64,000 nucleotides of DNA from Hyphomicrobium methylovorum. Its GTDB lineage: Bacteria > Pseudomonadota > Alphaproteobacteria > Rhizobiales > Hyphomicrobiaceae. Under the pieces are notes generated by a model. That model searched no databases, was not told the DNA's origin, and saw nothing but the letters and a program-made list of their open reading frames with translations. Position 1 is the stretch's first letter; the number at the start of each line of letters is the position of its first letter. Where the stretch lies: contig NZ_QHJE01000001.1 of assembly GCF_013626205.1 (NCBI RefSeq), positions 3,266,501-3,330,500 of the forward strand, given 5' to 3'. Positions 17,933 to 25,968 of this stretch are shown in pieces. The position numbers and the translations under genes were made by a program.

Positions 17933-18574
17933 CTACCAGCGCAGGAAGCGTTTGCCCAGCAGCGTTCCTAGAATGGTCATCAAGACGATGCCGAATGGAT
18001 ACCACGCGGCGACGAACATGGGACTGTCGTCCGTGCAGTGGGATGCATAGAGCGTTGCTGCGATGCCTCCCGCCAGAAGACCGGCGATTGCGCCTGCCAT
18101 CGACGAGTTTGCGGGTGCGCCCGATTTCAGCGCGTAGAAAATCGCAGCAAACGGCACGAGCGCCAGCATCGGAATAAGAACCATGCAGGTGATCGAGTTA
18201 TGGCCTTCCATCCGCGTGTGCCATTCCGTCTTCGGAACCAACGTCATTTCCAGAATGGTTCCGGCCAGGAGAAGAGCAGGGGCGAGTGCGAGCCAAAGCA
18301 ACCGCGCGTTCGGTGTGAAGTCGGGCCGCGAAATGGCCCGCGCAAGCAGGAATGCGGGAACTGCGAGGCTCAGCGTCACCACGAACTTGAACAGAAAGCG
18401 CGGAGACGTTGAAGCAGCCGTCGAAAAATCAGGACGTGCGCCGATCAGCGAGAGGAAGAGCACAAGAGTAGCGAGGGACGCGGCGACGACTGCAAGCGTC
18501 ACGGTGCGGCCGATAGGTTGCTGGACGCTTTTGGTATCGGCAGCAAGTGCATTGATGAGGTCGTCGGTCCTCAT
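17933..18574 (-). CDS. NrsF-like anti-sigma membrane protein (DUF1109)
   Basis: The 213-residue protein starts MRTDDLINALAADT, the typical cytosolic N-terminus of DUF1109/NrsF proteins. Six hydrophobic segments follow (for example ATLVLFLSLIG, LAVPAFLLARAI, LALVPFAAIFYAL, GAIAGLLAGGIAATLY). NrsF in Caulobacter is the membrane anti-sigma factor of SigF. The gene overlaps the upstream sigma factor gene by ATGA, the usual arrangement for a sigma/anti-sigma pair. Cysteines at about positions 131 and 182 are candidates for metal or redox sensing, as proposed for NrsF. Confidence 0.85.
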   Translation of the reverse strand: MRTDDLINALAADTKSVQQPIGRTVTLAVVAASLATLVLFLSLIGARPDFSTAASTSPRFLFKFVVTLSLAVPAFLLARAISRPDFTPNARLLWLALAPALLLAGTILEMTLVPKTEWHTRMEGHNSITCMVLIPMLALVPFAAIFYALKSGAPANSSMAGAIAGLLAGGIAATLYASHCTDDSPMFVAAWYPFGIVLMTILGTLLGKRFLRW

Positions 18575-19128
18575 TTCGATGGCTCCGCATAGGTTTCGGC
18601 GAGCTGTTTCAGGCTGCGATGTAACGCAACGCGGACGGCAACTTCTGTCATGCCAAGTCGTTCGGCGACATCACGCGCGGTTTGCCCGTCAATGCTGATG
18701 GCGCGGACGATGTCGCGATTGCGTTCGGAAAGACGGTCGAGCACGCGCGTGACGTCATAGGCGTCTATCGCGGCCTGCTGGTTGTCGCCCTCGATTTCGA
18801 ATTCGCTCAGATCGATCGTCACTTCCGGACGACGGCCACGTCGGCGCGCTGCATCGATCATCTTGTTGCGCGCGATCGCGAGCACCCAGGGCCCGAGCGG
18901 CAACGTCGGGTCCCAAGTATGCCGTTTGAGATGAATAGCCAGCAGCACGTCTTGCACCACATCCTCAAAGTCATTCGGTGCGCCAGAGAAGCCGGAGAAG
19001 CCCCGACGAACGACGGCGCGCAGGAATTGCGACAGGTCACTCAAAAGCGCGCGATAGGCGTTCTCATCCCCGGCGAGCGCTGCCCGCATCAGGTCCGCCC
19101 GTTCGTTGTCACGCGCCTTTCGATCCAC
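18571..19128 (-). CDS. ECF sigma factor, SigF-like
   Basis: Region 2 appears as GAPNDFEDVVQDVLLAIH and WVLAIARNKMIDAARRR. Region 4 appears as LDRLSERNRDIVRAISIDGQTARDVAERLGMTEVAVRVALHRSL. With the partner NrsF-like gene it fits the SigF-NrsF type known from Caulobacter, linked there to heavy-metal and oxidative stress. I place the start at GTG 19128 because GGAAGG lies 7 bases upstream; the frame extends to a TTG at 19203 with no ribosome-binding site. An ATG at 19089 is a third option. The target regulon is not visible. Confidence 0.87.
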   Translation of the reverse strand: MDRKARDNERADLMRAALAGDENAYRALLSDLSQFLRAVVRRGFSGFSGAPNDFEDVVQDVLLAIHLKRHTWDPTLPLGPWVLAIARNKMIDAARRRGRRPEVTIDLSEFEIEGDNQQAAIDAYDVTRVLDRLSERNRDIVRAISIDGQTARDVAERLGMTEVAVRVALHRSLKQLAETYAEPSK

Positions 19129-19260
19129 AGTCGAGCCTTCCAAGAGTTCGCCGGCTACGAGGGAAATGTTACAGAGGGTGACTAAAGTGTGGCTTTGCTG
19201 CAAATCCGATTAGGGCAGTGGGGCGCAGATCGCAAGCCAGACGCCCCAGTGTAGCCGGAT

Positions 19261-19644
19261 TCAGGGAGGCAGCCAGGTCCATAGGATGGCAACGTAGGTC
19301 AGGCCATGGAGCAACTGGTCCAGGCCTAACGCGTGCCAGTATTGGGGATCGCTGGCTTTCCAACCGTTGCTGCGGACAATCCGCTCCTTCAGCCAGTCGA
19401 TATGATAATGGACAATGAATTCGGCGACGAGGATGGCGACAGCCAACGCCACGCCGCCGCCCGGCCAGAGCACGAATATCGGTGCAGTCAGCGCGACATG
19501 GATGAAGGCGTGAACCAGGCCGCCGGGCGCGCCATAGATGCCCTTCTGGCGATAGATCGCCTCCGTCTGTAGCAGGAAATCCGCGACGGCATGCTTGACG
19601 AGCAGGTAGGCCATGGCGGCGAGGGCCGCGTGTGCTGGCGTCAT
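19261..19644 (-). CDS. DUF3307 membrane protein
   Basis: A 127-residue integral membrane protein with about four helices. The motif HAVADFLLQT near residue 20 and the later EFIVHYHIDWLKE match the DUF3307 family of uncharacterised membrane proteins with conserved His/Asp residues. The ATG at 19644 is chosen because the family motif begins soon after it; the open frame runs to 19806 but the upstream part is Pro/Ser-rich and unrelated. No functional context is seen. Confidence 0.7.
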   Translation of the reverse strand: MTPAHAALAAMAYLLVKHAVADFLLQTEAIYRQKGIYGAPGGLVHAFIHVALTAPIFVLWPGGGVALAVAILVAEFIVHYHIDWLKERIVRSNGWKASDPQYWHALGLDQLLHGLTYVAILWTWLPP

Positions 19645-19857
19645 CGGAGGGTGTCCTGCCCGAAACACGCCGGGCGATTGTGATCCTGACGGCCAATATA
19701 ACGGGCAATATGGGCTGTCCAAGCCGGATGCTGGCGTGGAGGGCGGTTGCCGCGCTGTTCCCTGGGGAACAGCCTCCGCGGGCCAGCTCGGTAGCGTGTG
19801 GTGCATCGGAAGAGACCGCAGCCAACCGGCCGCGGTCTCTGAGACTTTTCCTGCGGG

Positions 19858-21993
19858 TCAGTTCACCCGCTGAACCTCAACAAGGTTGTCCGAGAACGTC
19901 GGCGCGCGGCCTAATCCGCACCACGCGTCCGACGAAATGGAATTGACCGAGCCATCCGAGCGATTGAGCGACCGCCAGTAGCCCAGCGTCGCCACCACGA
20001 CGCCATCCGGCACGTCGTCCGTTACGCGCGCGACGCCTTCGAAGTCACCGCGATCGTTATAGACACGCACCGGATCGCCTTCGCGGATCATGCGCCGTGT
20101 TGCGTCACTCGGTGAGATCATGACGTATTGATCGCCCTGAACTTTGACCTTGTGCGGTTCGTTGGCGTAGCACGAGTTCAGGAATGCGTGGCTCTTCGGC
20201 GAGATGATATTGAGCGAGTAGAGCTTGGCGCGCTCGGGGTTCGTCTCGGGTCGTTCGCGTGCCGGAACGAATCCCGGCAGCGGATCGACGGGCTCGCCCG
20301 ACTGTTCGCCGTCGTACATGGCGCGGAACGGTCCTGCGACGAAGTTCTTTGCGTCGTGCAGCAGGAACTCGACCTTGCCTGATGGCGTCGGGAATTTGCC
20401 TTCAGCATGCGGCGTGCGCGTGTCGGCCGAACCCACTTCGATCTTGTAGTAGCCGTGGGTTTTGAAGTGCTCCATGTCGACGCCGCCCATCTTCGGGTCG
20501 GCCCAGTTGATGTATTCGGCGCAGAGTTCGCTGTCGGTCATTTTGAAGACCGGGTCGTCGAAGCCCATCTCTTTCGCCAGCAACCGCCACATGTCGCTCG
20601 TGGGGCGGCATTCGCCCGGCGGGTCAATCGCCTTCTGGTTATAGGTGAAATAGAAATGACCCCACGACCACATCATGTCTTCGGCTTCGCCCGCCATCGC
20701 CGCGGGGAGAACGATGTCGGCATATTTTGCCGTGTCGGTCAGGAAGTGCTCGGCGACGACGGTGAAGAGATCCTCGCGCTGAAGGCCTTGCACGATCTTG
20801 TTCGTTTCGGGCGCCTGTGACACGGGGTTGGTGCAGAATACGAATAGGCTCTTGATCGGCGGATCGAGCTTCATTTCTCCGGTGAGCGCCGCGCCAAGCC
20901 TCAGGTTATTGACGACGCGGGTGCCGGGTTTGATCCAGTCCGGTCTTGCGGCCTTGGCCCAATCGACAGGGAAATCCCAGAGCGGCATCTGCAAAAGGCC
21001 GCCGCCGACATGGCGCCATGAACCGACGAGCGCGGGGAGGCAGCAAACTGCGCGGATCGCCTGACCGCCACCAGCGCTCCGTTCGAGCGCAACGCCGATG
21101 CGGATGACCGACGGCTGAGCTGTTGCGAACTCTCGCGCGAACGTTTCGATATCGGCCGCTTTGACGCCGGTGATGCCTTCCACATACTCGGGCGTGAATT
21201 CGGCAGCGCGCTCTTTCAGCTCCGGATAACCGTGGGTGTACTTATCTACGTAATCCTGATCGACGAGGCCCTGCGCGATGATCGAATTGATGACGCCCAT
21301 TGCCAGCGCGCTATCGGTGCCGGGCTTCGGACAGATGTGCCAGTCGCCAGCTTTCGCGGTGCGGGATTTGAACGAGTCGATGACGACGACCTTCGCGCCG
21401 CGCTTCTGCGCCTCGAGCACGAACGGCCAGTGATGCAGGTTCGTCGAGATCGAATTGCAGGCCCAGATGACGATGTATTTCGAATGGACGAAGCTTTCGG
21501 GATCGACACCGCCCGTCGGTCCGACGGTGAGGAGCCACGCTGTCGATGACCCCGAAGCGCAGAACGTCTTTTCGTTCACCGTGCTTCCGAGGCGATTGAA
21601 AAAGGGATCGCCGGAGTTGATCCCCTGCACGAGGCCCATGTTGCCCAGGTAGCTGTAAGGCATGATTGCCTGGCTGCCATAGGTGGCGATGATCTCGCGC
21701 CAACGTTCGCCGATCTCGGAGATGGCTTCATCCCACGTGATTTGCTCGAACTGGTTGGAACCTTTTGGGCCGCTGCGCCGAAGCGGATACATTAAGCGAT
21801 CAGGATTGGCGTGGTGCTCGGCGAAATCCTTGACCTTCACGCAAAGGCCGCCGCGCGTCATCGGGTGGTCTTTGTTGCCGCGAACCTCTGCCAGCCGACC
21901 GTCGACCACTTCATAGACCATCGAGCAGGTGTCGGGGCAATCGTGCGGACACGCCCCAAAAAACTTCTCGCGCTTCAATTGTTCATTCATCAT
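19858..21993 (-). CDS. Molybdopterin-dependent oxidoreductase with N-terminal 4Fe-4S site
   Basis: 711 residues of the bis-MGD molybdenum enzyme (DMSO reductase) superfamily. Cys15, Cys19, Cys23 and Cys51 form the N-terminal 4Fe-4S motif (CPHDCPDTC, then GGLCVKV). A Cys145 in EKTFCASGSS lies where the family often has its Mo ligand. The C-terminal molydop-binding domain starts near residue 590 (KLYSLNIISPKSHAFLNS). There is no Tat signal and no adjacent electron-transfer or membrane subunit, so it is probably cytoplasmic with an unknown substrate. GGAGGAAG precedes the start. moeA and moaC for its cofactor lie 4-6 kb away. Confidence 0.85.
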   Translation of the reverse strand: MMNEQLKREKFFGACPHDCPDTCSMVYEVVDGRLAEVRGNKDHPMTRGGLCVKVKDFAEHHANPDRLMYPLRRSGPKGSNQFEQITWDEAISEIGERWREIIATYGSQAIMPYSYLGNMGLVQGINSGDPFFNRLGSTVNEKTFCASGSSTAWLLTVGPTGGVDPESFVHSKYIVIWACNSISTNLHHWPFVLEAQKRGAKVVVIDSFKSRTAKAGDWHICPKPGTDSALAMGVINSIIAQGLVDQDYVDKYTHGYPELKERAAEFTPEYVEGITGVKAADIETFAREFATAQPSVIRIGVALERSAGGGQAIRAVCCLPALVGSWRHVGGGLLQMPLWDFPVDWAKAARPDWIKPGTRVVNNLRLGAALTGEMKLDPPIKSLFVFCTNPVSQAPETNKIVQGLQREDLFTVVAEHFLTDTAKYADIVLPAAMAGEAEDMMWSWGHFYFTYNQKAIDPPGECRPTSDMWRLLAKEMGFDDPVFKMTDSELCAEYINWADPKMGGVDMEHFKTHGYYKIEVGSADTRTPHAEGKFPTPSGKVEFLLHDAKNFVAGPFRAMYDGEQSGEPVDPLPGFVPARERPETNPERAKLYSLNIISPKSHAFLNSCYANEPHKVKVQGDQYVMISPSDATRRMIREGDPVRVYNDRGDFEGVARVTDDVPDGVVVATLGYWRSLNRSDGSVNSISSDAWCGLGRAPTFSDNLVEVQRVN

Positions 21994-22155
21994 CTTCCTC
22001 CGACTGCGGCCCCGATTGTTCCGGGTTTTCTATGATTCAGTTTGACACTGGACTACGCGATAATCCAATCGAAACAATGGCTGATTTCGCGATGCAGCAT
22101 GGTAGATAAATCATGCCTTGCGAACTCGCTGGAGGAAACTTGAGCCTTAGTTCAA

Positions 22156-22188
22156 TTGGATAGCTAAATATCCCGACTTATAGTCGGG
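22156..22188 (+). promoter_or_regulatory. Sigma70-like promoter with a palindrome over the -10 box
   Basis: TTGGAT (22156-22161), a 17-base spacer, then TATAGT (22179-22184). The perfect inverted repeat CCCGACT-TAT-AGTCGGG (22172-22188) covers the -10 hexamer, as expected for a repressor operator. It lies 13 bases before the GTG start at 22202. Binding is inferred only. Confidence 0.5.
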
Positions 22189-22201
22189 CTTGGAGACGCG
22201 A

Positions 22202-22582
22202 GTGACAAAAGCACTATATGCAAACCGGAGAGTGCTTTGGTTTCCCCTGGAAACAGTGTGGACACTTCCGCCCGCCAATTCCCATCATTGCTGTGCTTCA
22301 ATGACGATGGCGCTACAGTTTTCGTGCGATCAGCATCCCGACCCATTCGATTGTCCGGATGCCTTGCTAATCTACAATGACATATTGGACGAATATGGCA
22401 TCGTTATTCACGATGGTTCGGCATCGTATCTGTTGATTGACGCGTGTCCGTGGTGTGGAACGCGATTGCCCGAGAGCGCGCGGGACAAATGGTTCGACGC
22501 CGTTGATGCCTTGAACCTCGCAGATGGCGAGGAGCCTCCGCGGGAATATCTCACGTCGGCATGGCGGCGAGGTGCGCGATAG
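22202..22582 (+). CDS. Small Cys-rich protein, DUF6980-like
   Basis: The core runs from HHCCASMTMALQFSCDQ through FDCPDALLIYND and EYGIVIHDGSASYLLIDACPWCGTRLPES to DKWFDAVDAL, which matches the DUF6980 pattern as I remember it. The HCC pair, two single Cys and the CPWCG motif suggest a bound zinc ion. The function is unknown. The N-terminus is uncertain: GTG 22202 fits the predicted promoter, while a TTG at 22190 would lie at the expected transcription start. Everything conserved is downstream of both. Confidence 0.6.
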   Translation: MTKALYANRRVLWFPLETVWTLPPANSHHCCASMTMALQFSCDQHPDPFDCPDALLIYNDILDEYGIVIHDGSASYLLIDACPWCGTRLPESARDKWFDAVDALNLADGEEPPREYLTSAWRRGAR

Positions 22583-22616
22583 TCCGTCAGCACTTGTTAA
22601 TCGATGGACGACCGGT

Positions 22617-23687
22617 TCAGGGCGTATCTGGCGCCGCGCAACAATCGTCATAATCGTGAATGTCGCCGCGTGAATCGGTGACGGCATATTTGCCGTCACC
22701 TGTTGGCGTCACATAGCGCTCCAACGGCACCTTGCCGTGCGCGCCCGGGATATCGAGCACATACGTCGGCAGCGCGAGGCCAGAGAGGCGGCGGCGAAGT
22801 TCCCGCATGAGGTCCTGCCCTTGCTCTACCGTCGTGCGGAAGTGTGCTGTGCCGGGAGCCAGATCTCCGTGGTGCAGGTAATAGGGTTTGACGCGTAGCT
22901 CGACCAGCGCACGCATCAATGCTTCGAGCGTGTTGGCGTCGTCATTCACGCCGCGCAGCAGAACGGTCTGGCTCACCATCGGAAGCCCCGCATCGACCAG
23001 AGAGGCGATTGCGACGCGTGCCTTGGGTGTCAGCTCGTGCGGATGGTTGACGTGCAGGCCGACAAACACAGTCTGTTGCGTCGCCTTGAGTGCGGAGATG
23101 AACTCCGGCGTGATCCGTCCGGAATCGACGACCGGAACGCGCGTATGCCAGCGCAGAACTTTGACGTGGCCGATATGTGAGAGCGCTTCGGTTGCCTCGC
23201 GTATGCGGCGGGGCGACAGAACGAATGGATCGCCGCCGGTCAGGATGACTTCCCAAATGCCGGGGTTCGCGCCGATATAAGCGAGTGCGGCTTTGAAGTC
23301 GGTGGCCGACAATGCTTCGCCATTCTCGGGGCCAACCATTTCCCTGCGGAAACAGAAGCGGCAGTAGACCGGGCATACGCTGGCGATTTTTAGCAGCACG
23401 CGGTCTGGATAACGGTGCACCACGCCCGGCGCCGGACTTTTGATGCGGTCACCGATTGGGTCTCCGAGCTCGGCTGGGTGTGTTTCAAGTTCGCGGATGT
23501 CCGGCACGAACTGGCGTGCGATCGGATCGGTCGGATCATCTGGGTTGATCAGGTGCGCGAGTTCGGGTGTTAACGCGACGGCGTAGCGCGACGCGACGGC
23601 TTCAAGGTCCGAGCGCTGCGCCTCTGCTGCGAGTCCTCGCGCAACGAGATCGCCGACAGTCGTTATTTTTCCCGCATGGCGCGACAT
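22617..23687 (-). CDS. epmB: EF-P beta-lysylation radical SAM enzyme EpmB (KamA family)
   Basis: A radical-SAM lysine 2,3-aminomutase-family protein. The cluster motif is CPVYCRFCFRRE (Cx3Cx2C), followed by ILTGGDPFVLSP, LRWHTRVPVVD, FVGLHVNHPHE, and the PLP-site end PTYVLDIPGAHGKVP. EpmB isomerises alpha-lysine to (R)-beta-lysine for EF-P modification. The adjacent EpmA and nearby EF-P genes make this assignment more likely than catabolic lysine aminomutase. I start at ATG 23687, 5 bp after the epmA stop; an in-frame start 102 bases earlier would overlap epmA. Confidence 0.87.
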   Translation of the reverse strand: MSRHAGKITTVGDLVARGLAAEAQRSDLEAVASRYAVALTPELAHLINPDDPTDPIARQFVPDIRELETHPAELGDPIGDRIKSPAPGVVHRYPDRVLLKIASVCPVYCRFCFRREMVGPENGEALSATDFKAALAYIGANPGIWEVILTGGDPFVLSPRRIREATEALSHIGHVKVLRWHTRVPVVDSGRITPEFISALKATQQTVFVGLHVNHPHELTPKARVAIASLVDAGLPMVSQTVLLRGVNDDANTLEALMRALVELRVKPYYLHHGDLAPGTAHFRTTVEQGQDLMRELRRRLSGLALPTYVLDIPGAHGKVPLERYVTPTGDGKYAVTDSRGDIHDYDDCCAAPDTP

Positions 23688-23692
23688 GGGCG

Positions 23693-24730
23693 TTATCTGG
23701 TCTCGCCTTCCATCGGTGTCCAGATCACCTGATCGACACGCTCGGCTCCGGTTGCCAGCATCACGAGCCGATCGAAACCGAGGGCGCAACCGCAGGCAGG
23801 CGGCATTTCTGCCAATGCGGCGAGGAAGTCCTCATCGATGGGAATGCGCTCGCCGTAGATCCGTTCCTTCGCGGCCATTTGCTCTTCGAAGCGGCGGCGC
23901 TGCTCGGCTGCGTCCGTCAATTCGCCGAAGCCGTTCGCCAGTTCGACGCCACAGCAATACAACTCGAAGCGTTCCGCGACGAGCGGGTCTTCGGGATCGG
24001 GGCGAGCGAGCGCGGCTTCTTCAATCGGGTATCGGCACAACACTTCGGGGCGATAGAGGCCGAGCCACGGTTCTATCTTTTCCGTCAACACGCGACTGAA
24101 AACATCCGACCAAGTGTCGTCGGGCGCGGTGCGTATATTCTGCGCTTCTGCAAGGCGCGCCAGCGCATCGCGATCGCCCATCGCTTCGTGCAGAGGTATC
24201 TCCACAAACTGCGCGAATGCCTGATAGAGCGTCGTCCAATCATAGAGGGCGAGCGGATCGCAGGTCTTGCCGCGAAACGTCCATGGCGTGTGCCCGGTGG
24301 ATTTCGCGGCAATTTTGACGATCGCGTCGCAATCAGCCCAAAGGGTTTCGTAGGGTTCGTCCACGCGATACCATTCGAGCATCGTGAATTCCGGTGCGTG
24401 GAGTGCGCCGCGCTCGCGATTGCGGAAGACAGGTGCGAACGCAAAAATTTTGGTTTCGCCAGCGGCCAGAAGTTTCTTCATGGCGAATTCGGGCGAGGTG
24501 TGGAGATAGCGATCGCGGCGCTGGAGGTCTGTTCCCACGAGCTCCGTCCGGAAGGCGTGGAGATGGGTCTCATTGCCGGGTGAGACTTGCAGACAGCCGG
24601 GTTCCACCTCCTGGAAGCCTTCTGCCAGGAACCAGTCTCGGATTGCCGTCTTGATCCGTCCTCGGGCCGTCAGAAACGGTCTACGATCGGAGTGCCGGCC
24701 GGGCTTCCACCAGGGGGAGGGTTGCGACAT
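23693..24730 (-). CDS. epmA: EF-P--(R)-beta-lysine ligase EpmA (GenX/PoxA)
   Basis: A class II aminoacyl-tRNA synthetase-like protein of 345 residues lacking the tRNA anticodon-binding domain of LysRS. Motif 2 is visible as FRNRERGALHAPEFTMLEWYR, and motif 3 near the C-terminus as GCALGFDRLVML. The segment VELANGFGELTDAAEQRRRF is typical of LysRS/EpmA. EpmA activates beta-lysine and attaches it to Lys34 of EF-P. It sits head to tail with epmB (5 bp) and divergent from efp (147 bp). Confidence 0.9.
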   Translation of the reverse strand: MSQPSPWWKPGRHSDRRPFLTARGRIKTAIRDWFLAEGFQEVEPGCLQVSPGNETHLHAFRTELVGTDLQRRDRYLHTSPEFAMKKLLAAGETKIFAFAPVFRNRERGALHAPEFTMLEWYRVDEPYETLWADCDAIVKIAAKSTGHTPWTFRGKTCDPLALYDWTTLYQAFAQFVEIPLHEAMGDRDALARLAEAQNIRTAPDDTWSDVFSRVLTEKIEPWLGLYRPEVLCRYPIEEAALARPDPEDPLVAERFELYCCGVELANGFGELTDAAEQRRRFEEQMAAKERIYGERIPIDEDFLAALAEMPPACGCALGFDRLVMLATGAERVDQVIWTPMEGETR

Positions 24731-24877
24731 GGCTGATTATTGGGCTTTTGAGTACCGTTGCCGCACTTGGCGAAGAGAAGCTAAGCAGGTAAGGAGACGC
24801 GACCGAATTCCCGGAGTGTGCCTGCCGTTCAATTTCGGTAAGGCGGCGCGAACCCGATTTTATTACGGAGATGCTAG

Positions 24878-25447
24878 GTGGTGAAGGTTATTGCAAGCTC
24901 GGTGCGCAAAGGCAACGTGCTCGATCTGGACGGCCGGTTGGCGGTCGTCATGCACGCCGAGAACATTCATCCCGGCAAGGGTACGCCCGTCACGCATCTC
25001 GAGATGCGGCGTATTGCAGACGGCGTCAAGGTGGTGGAACGCTATCGGACGACCGACCAGGTTGAGCGCGCCTACCTGGACGAGAAGGACTACAATTATC
25101 TTTACGAAGACGACATGGGCTACAACTTCATGCAGCCCGAAACATTCGATCAGATCACCATTCCGCGTGACGTGATCGGCGATCAGGGTCAATGGTTGCA
25201 GGAAGGCATGACGTGCCTCGTCTCGCTGCACGAAGGCAACCCAATCTCGGTCGAGCTTCCGCAGCGCGTGACGTTCGAGATCGTCGAAGCCGATCCGGTT
25301 GTGAAGGGGCAGACGGCGTCGTCGTCGTATAAGCCTGCGAAGCTGTCGAACGGCGCTCGCGTGATGGTGCCGCCGCACATCGGAACCGGCACCCGCGTCG
25401 TCGTGATGACGGAAGACGGCTCCTACGTCGAGCGCGCGAAAGACTAA
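24878..25447 (+). CDS. efp: Translation elongation factor P
   Basis: 189 residues with the three-domain EF-P layout and the N-terminal [18 protein letters not shown]. The modification loop reads NIHPGKGTP, and the lysine in PGKG is residue 34, the exact site beta-lysylated in E. coli. The C-terminal signature region ends in [24 protein letters not shown] relieves ribosome stalling at polyproline. The GTG start at 24878 has GGAG 7 bases upstream. The divergent epmA-epmB pair supplies the modification machinery. Confidence 0.95.
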   Translation: MVKVIASSVRKGNVLDLDGRLAVVMHAENIHPGKGTPVTHLEMRRIADGVKVVERYRTTDQVERAYLDEKDYNYLYEDDMGYNFMQPETFDQITIPRDVIGDQGQWLQEGMTCLVSLHEGNPISVELPQRVTFEIVEADPVVKGQTASSSYKPAKLSNGARVMVPPHIGTGTRVVVMTEDGSYVERAKD

Positions 25448-25486
25448 GCGAAGCGCTCAGCTTTCTTCGAAGTTCCAACGAAACAA

Positions 25487-25520
25487 AAACGCCGCCCGGA
25501 TAATCCGGACGGCGTTTTTT
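25487..25520 (+). terminator. Rho-independent terminator of efp
   Basis: AACGCCG-CCCGGA (25488-25500) pairs with TCCGGA-CGGCGTT (25504-25516) around a short TAA loop, with one bulged C, and is followed by TTTTTT. It lies 40 bases after the efp stop codon. Confidence 0.9.
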
Positions 25521-25541
25521 CATATGTCGTGACGCTGTGGC

Positions 25542-25814
25542 TTAGCCGCAGTTGTTGTCGAACGCGTAGCAAGCACGGTCGTCGCCGCGGTTGCAGCGAT
25601 AGTGCCAGCGGTCGCAACGATCGCGCCAGCGGCTACGCTCGTAGGCGTCGGCGCGGCTGGAATTGGCGATGATGGCACCAGCGGTCAAGCCGATCAGCGC
25701 ACCGGCGACGATGGCGCCGCCACGGCGGGCTTCTGCCGGAGTCGTCGTTGCGGGAACGAGAGCAGACACCGCCATGATTGAGGCCAGCGCAGCAGGAATT
25801 ACTTTCTTCAGCAT
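25542..25814 (-). CDS. Small secreted/membrane protein with glycine zipper and Cys-rich tail
   Basis: About 90 residues: a signal peptide (KKVIPAALASIMAVSALVPA, cleavage near AEA-RR), then GGAIVAGALIGLTAGAIIANS, a glycine-zipper-like hydrophobic stretch. The tail has five cysteines, in RCDRWHYRCNRGDDRACYAF and the final NNCG. Tandem ATGs at 25817 and 25814 are both possible, and GGAG upstream favours 25814. The function is unknown; membrane-associated small envelope protein is the best description. It follows moeA, where several Rhizobiales carry lexA instead. Confidence 0.65.
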   Translation of the reverse strand: MLKKVIPAALASIMAVSALVPATTTPAEARRGGAIVAGALIGLTAGAIIANSSRADAYERSRWRDRCDRWHYRCNRGDDRACYAFDNNCG

Positions 25815-25968
25815 CATGGATCTCCGTCTAGCCGGCGTTCGCCGGTCGTGCGATTCGAAGCCCTTCATGCCACTGATTGATGGTGCAACGATGGCACGCA
25901 GGGATTGGACTCACCATGCAATGCAAAAGATGAACTTCCCATGAGCGGGAAATTGCGAATTCGGTAAT

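Noticed and set aside
23567-24583. 338-residue plus-strand frame opposite epmA/epmB
   Set aside because: Antisense to epmA, which has clear class II synthetase motifs. The translation shows no family features.
24729-24884. Possible 51-residue protein (MADYWAFEYR...) in the efp promoter region
   Set aside because: It spans the efp ribosome-binding site, overlaps the efp start and has no recognisable features, so it is probably not a gene.
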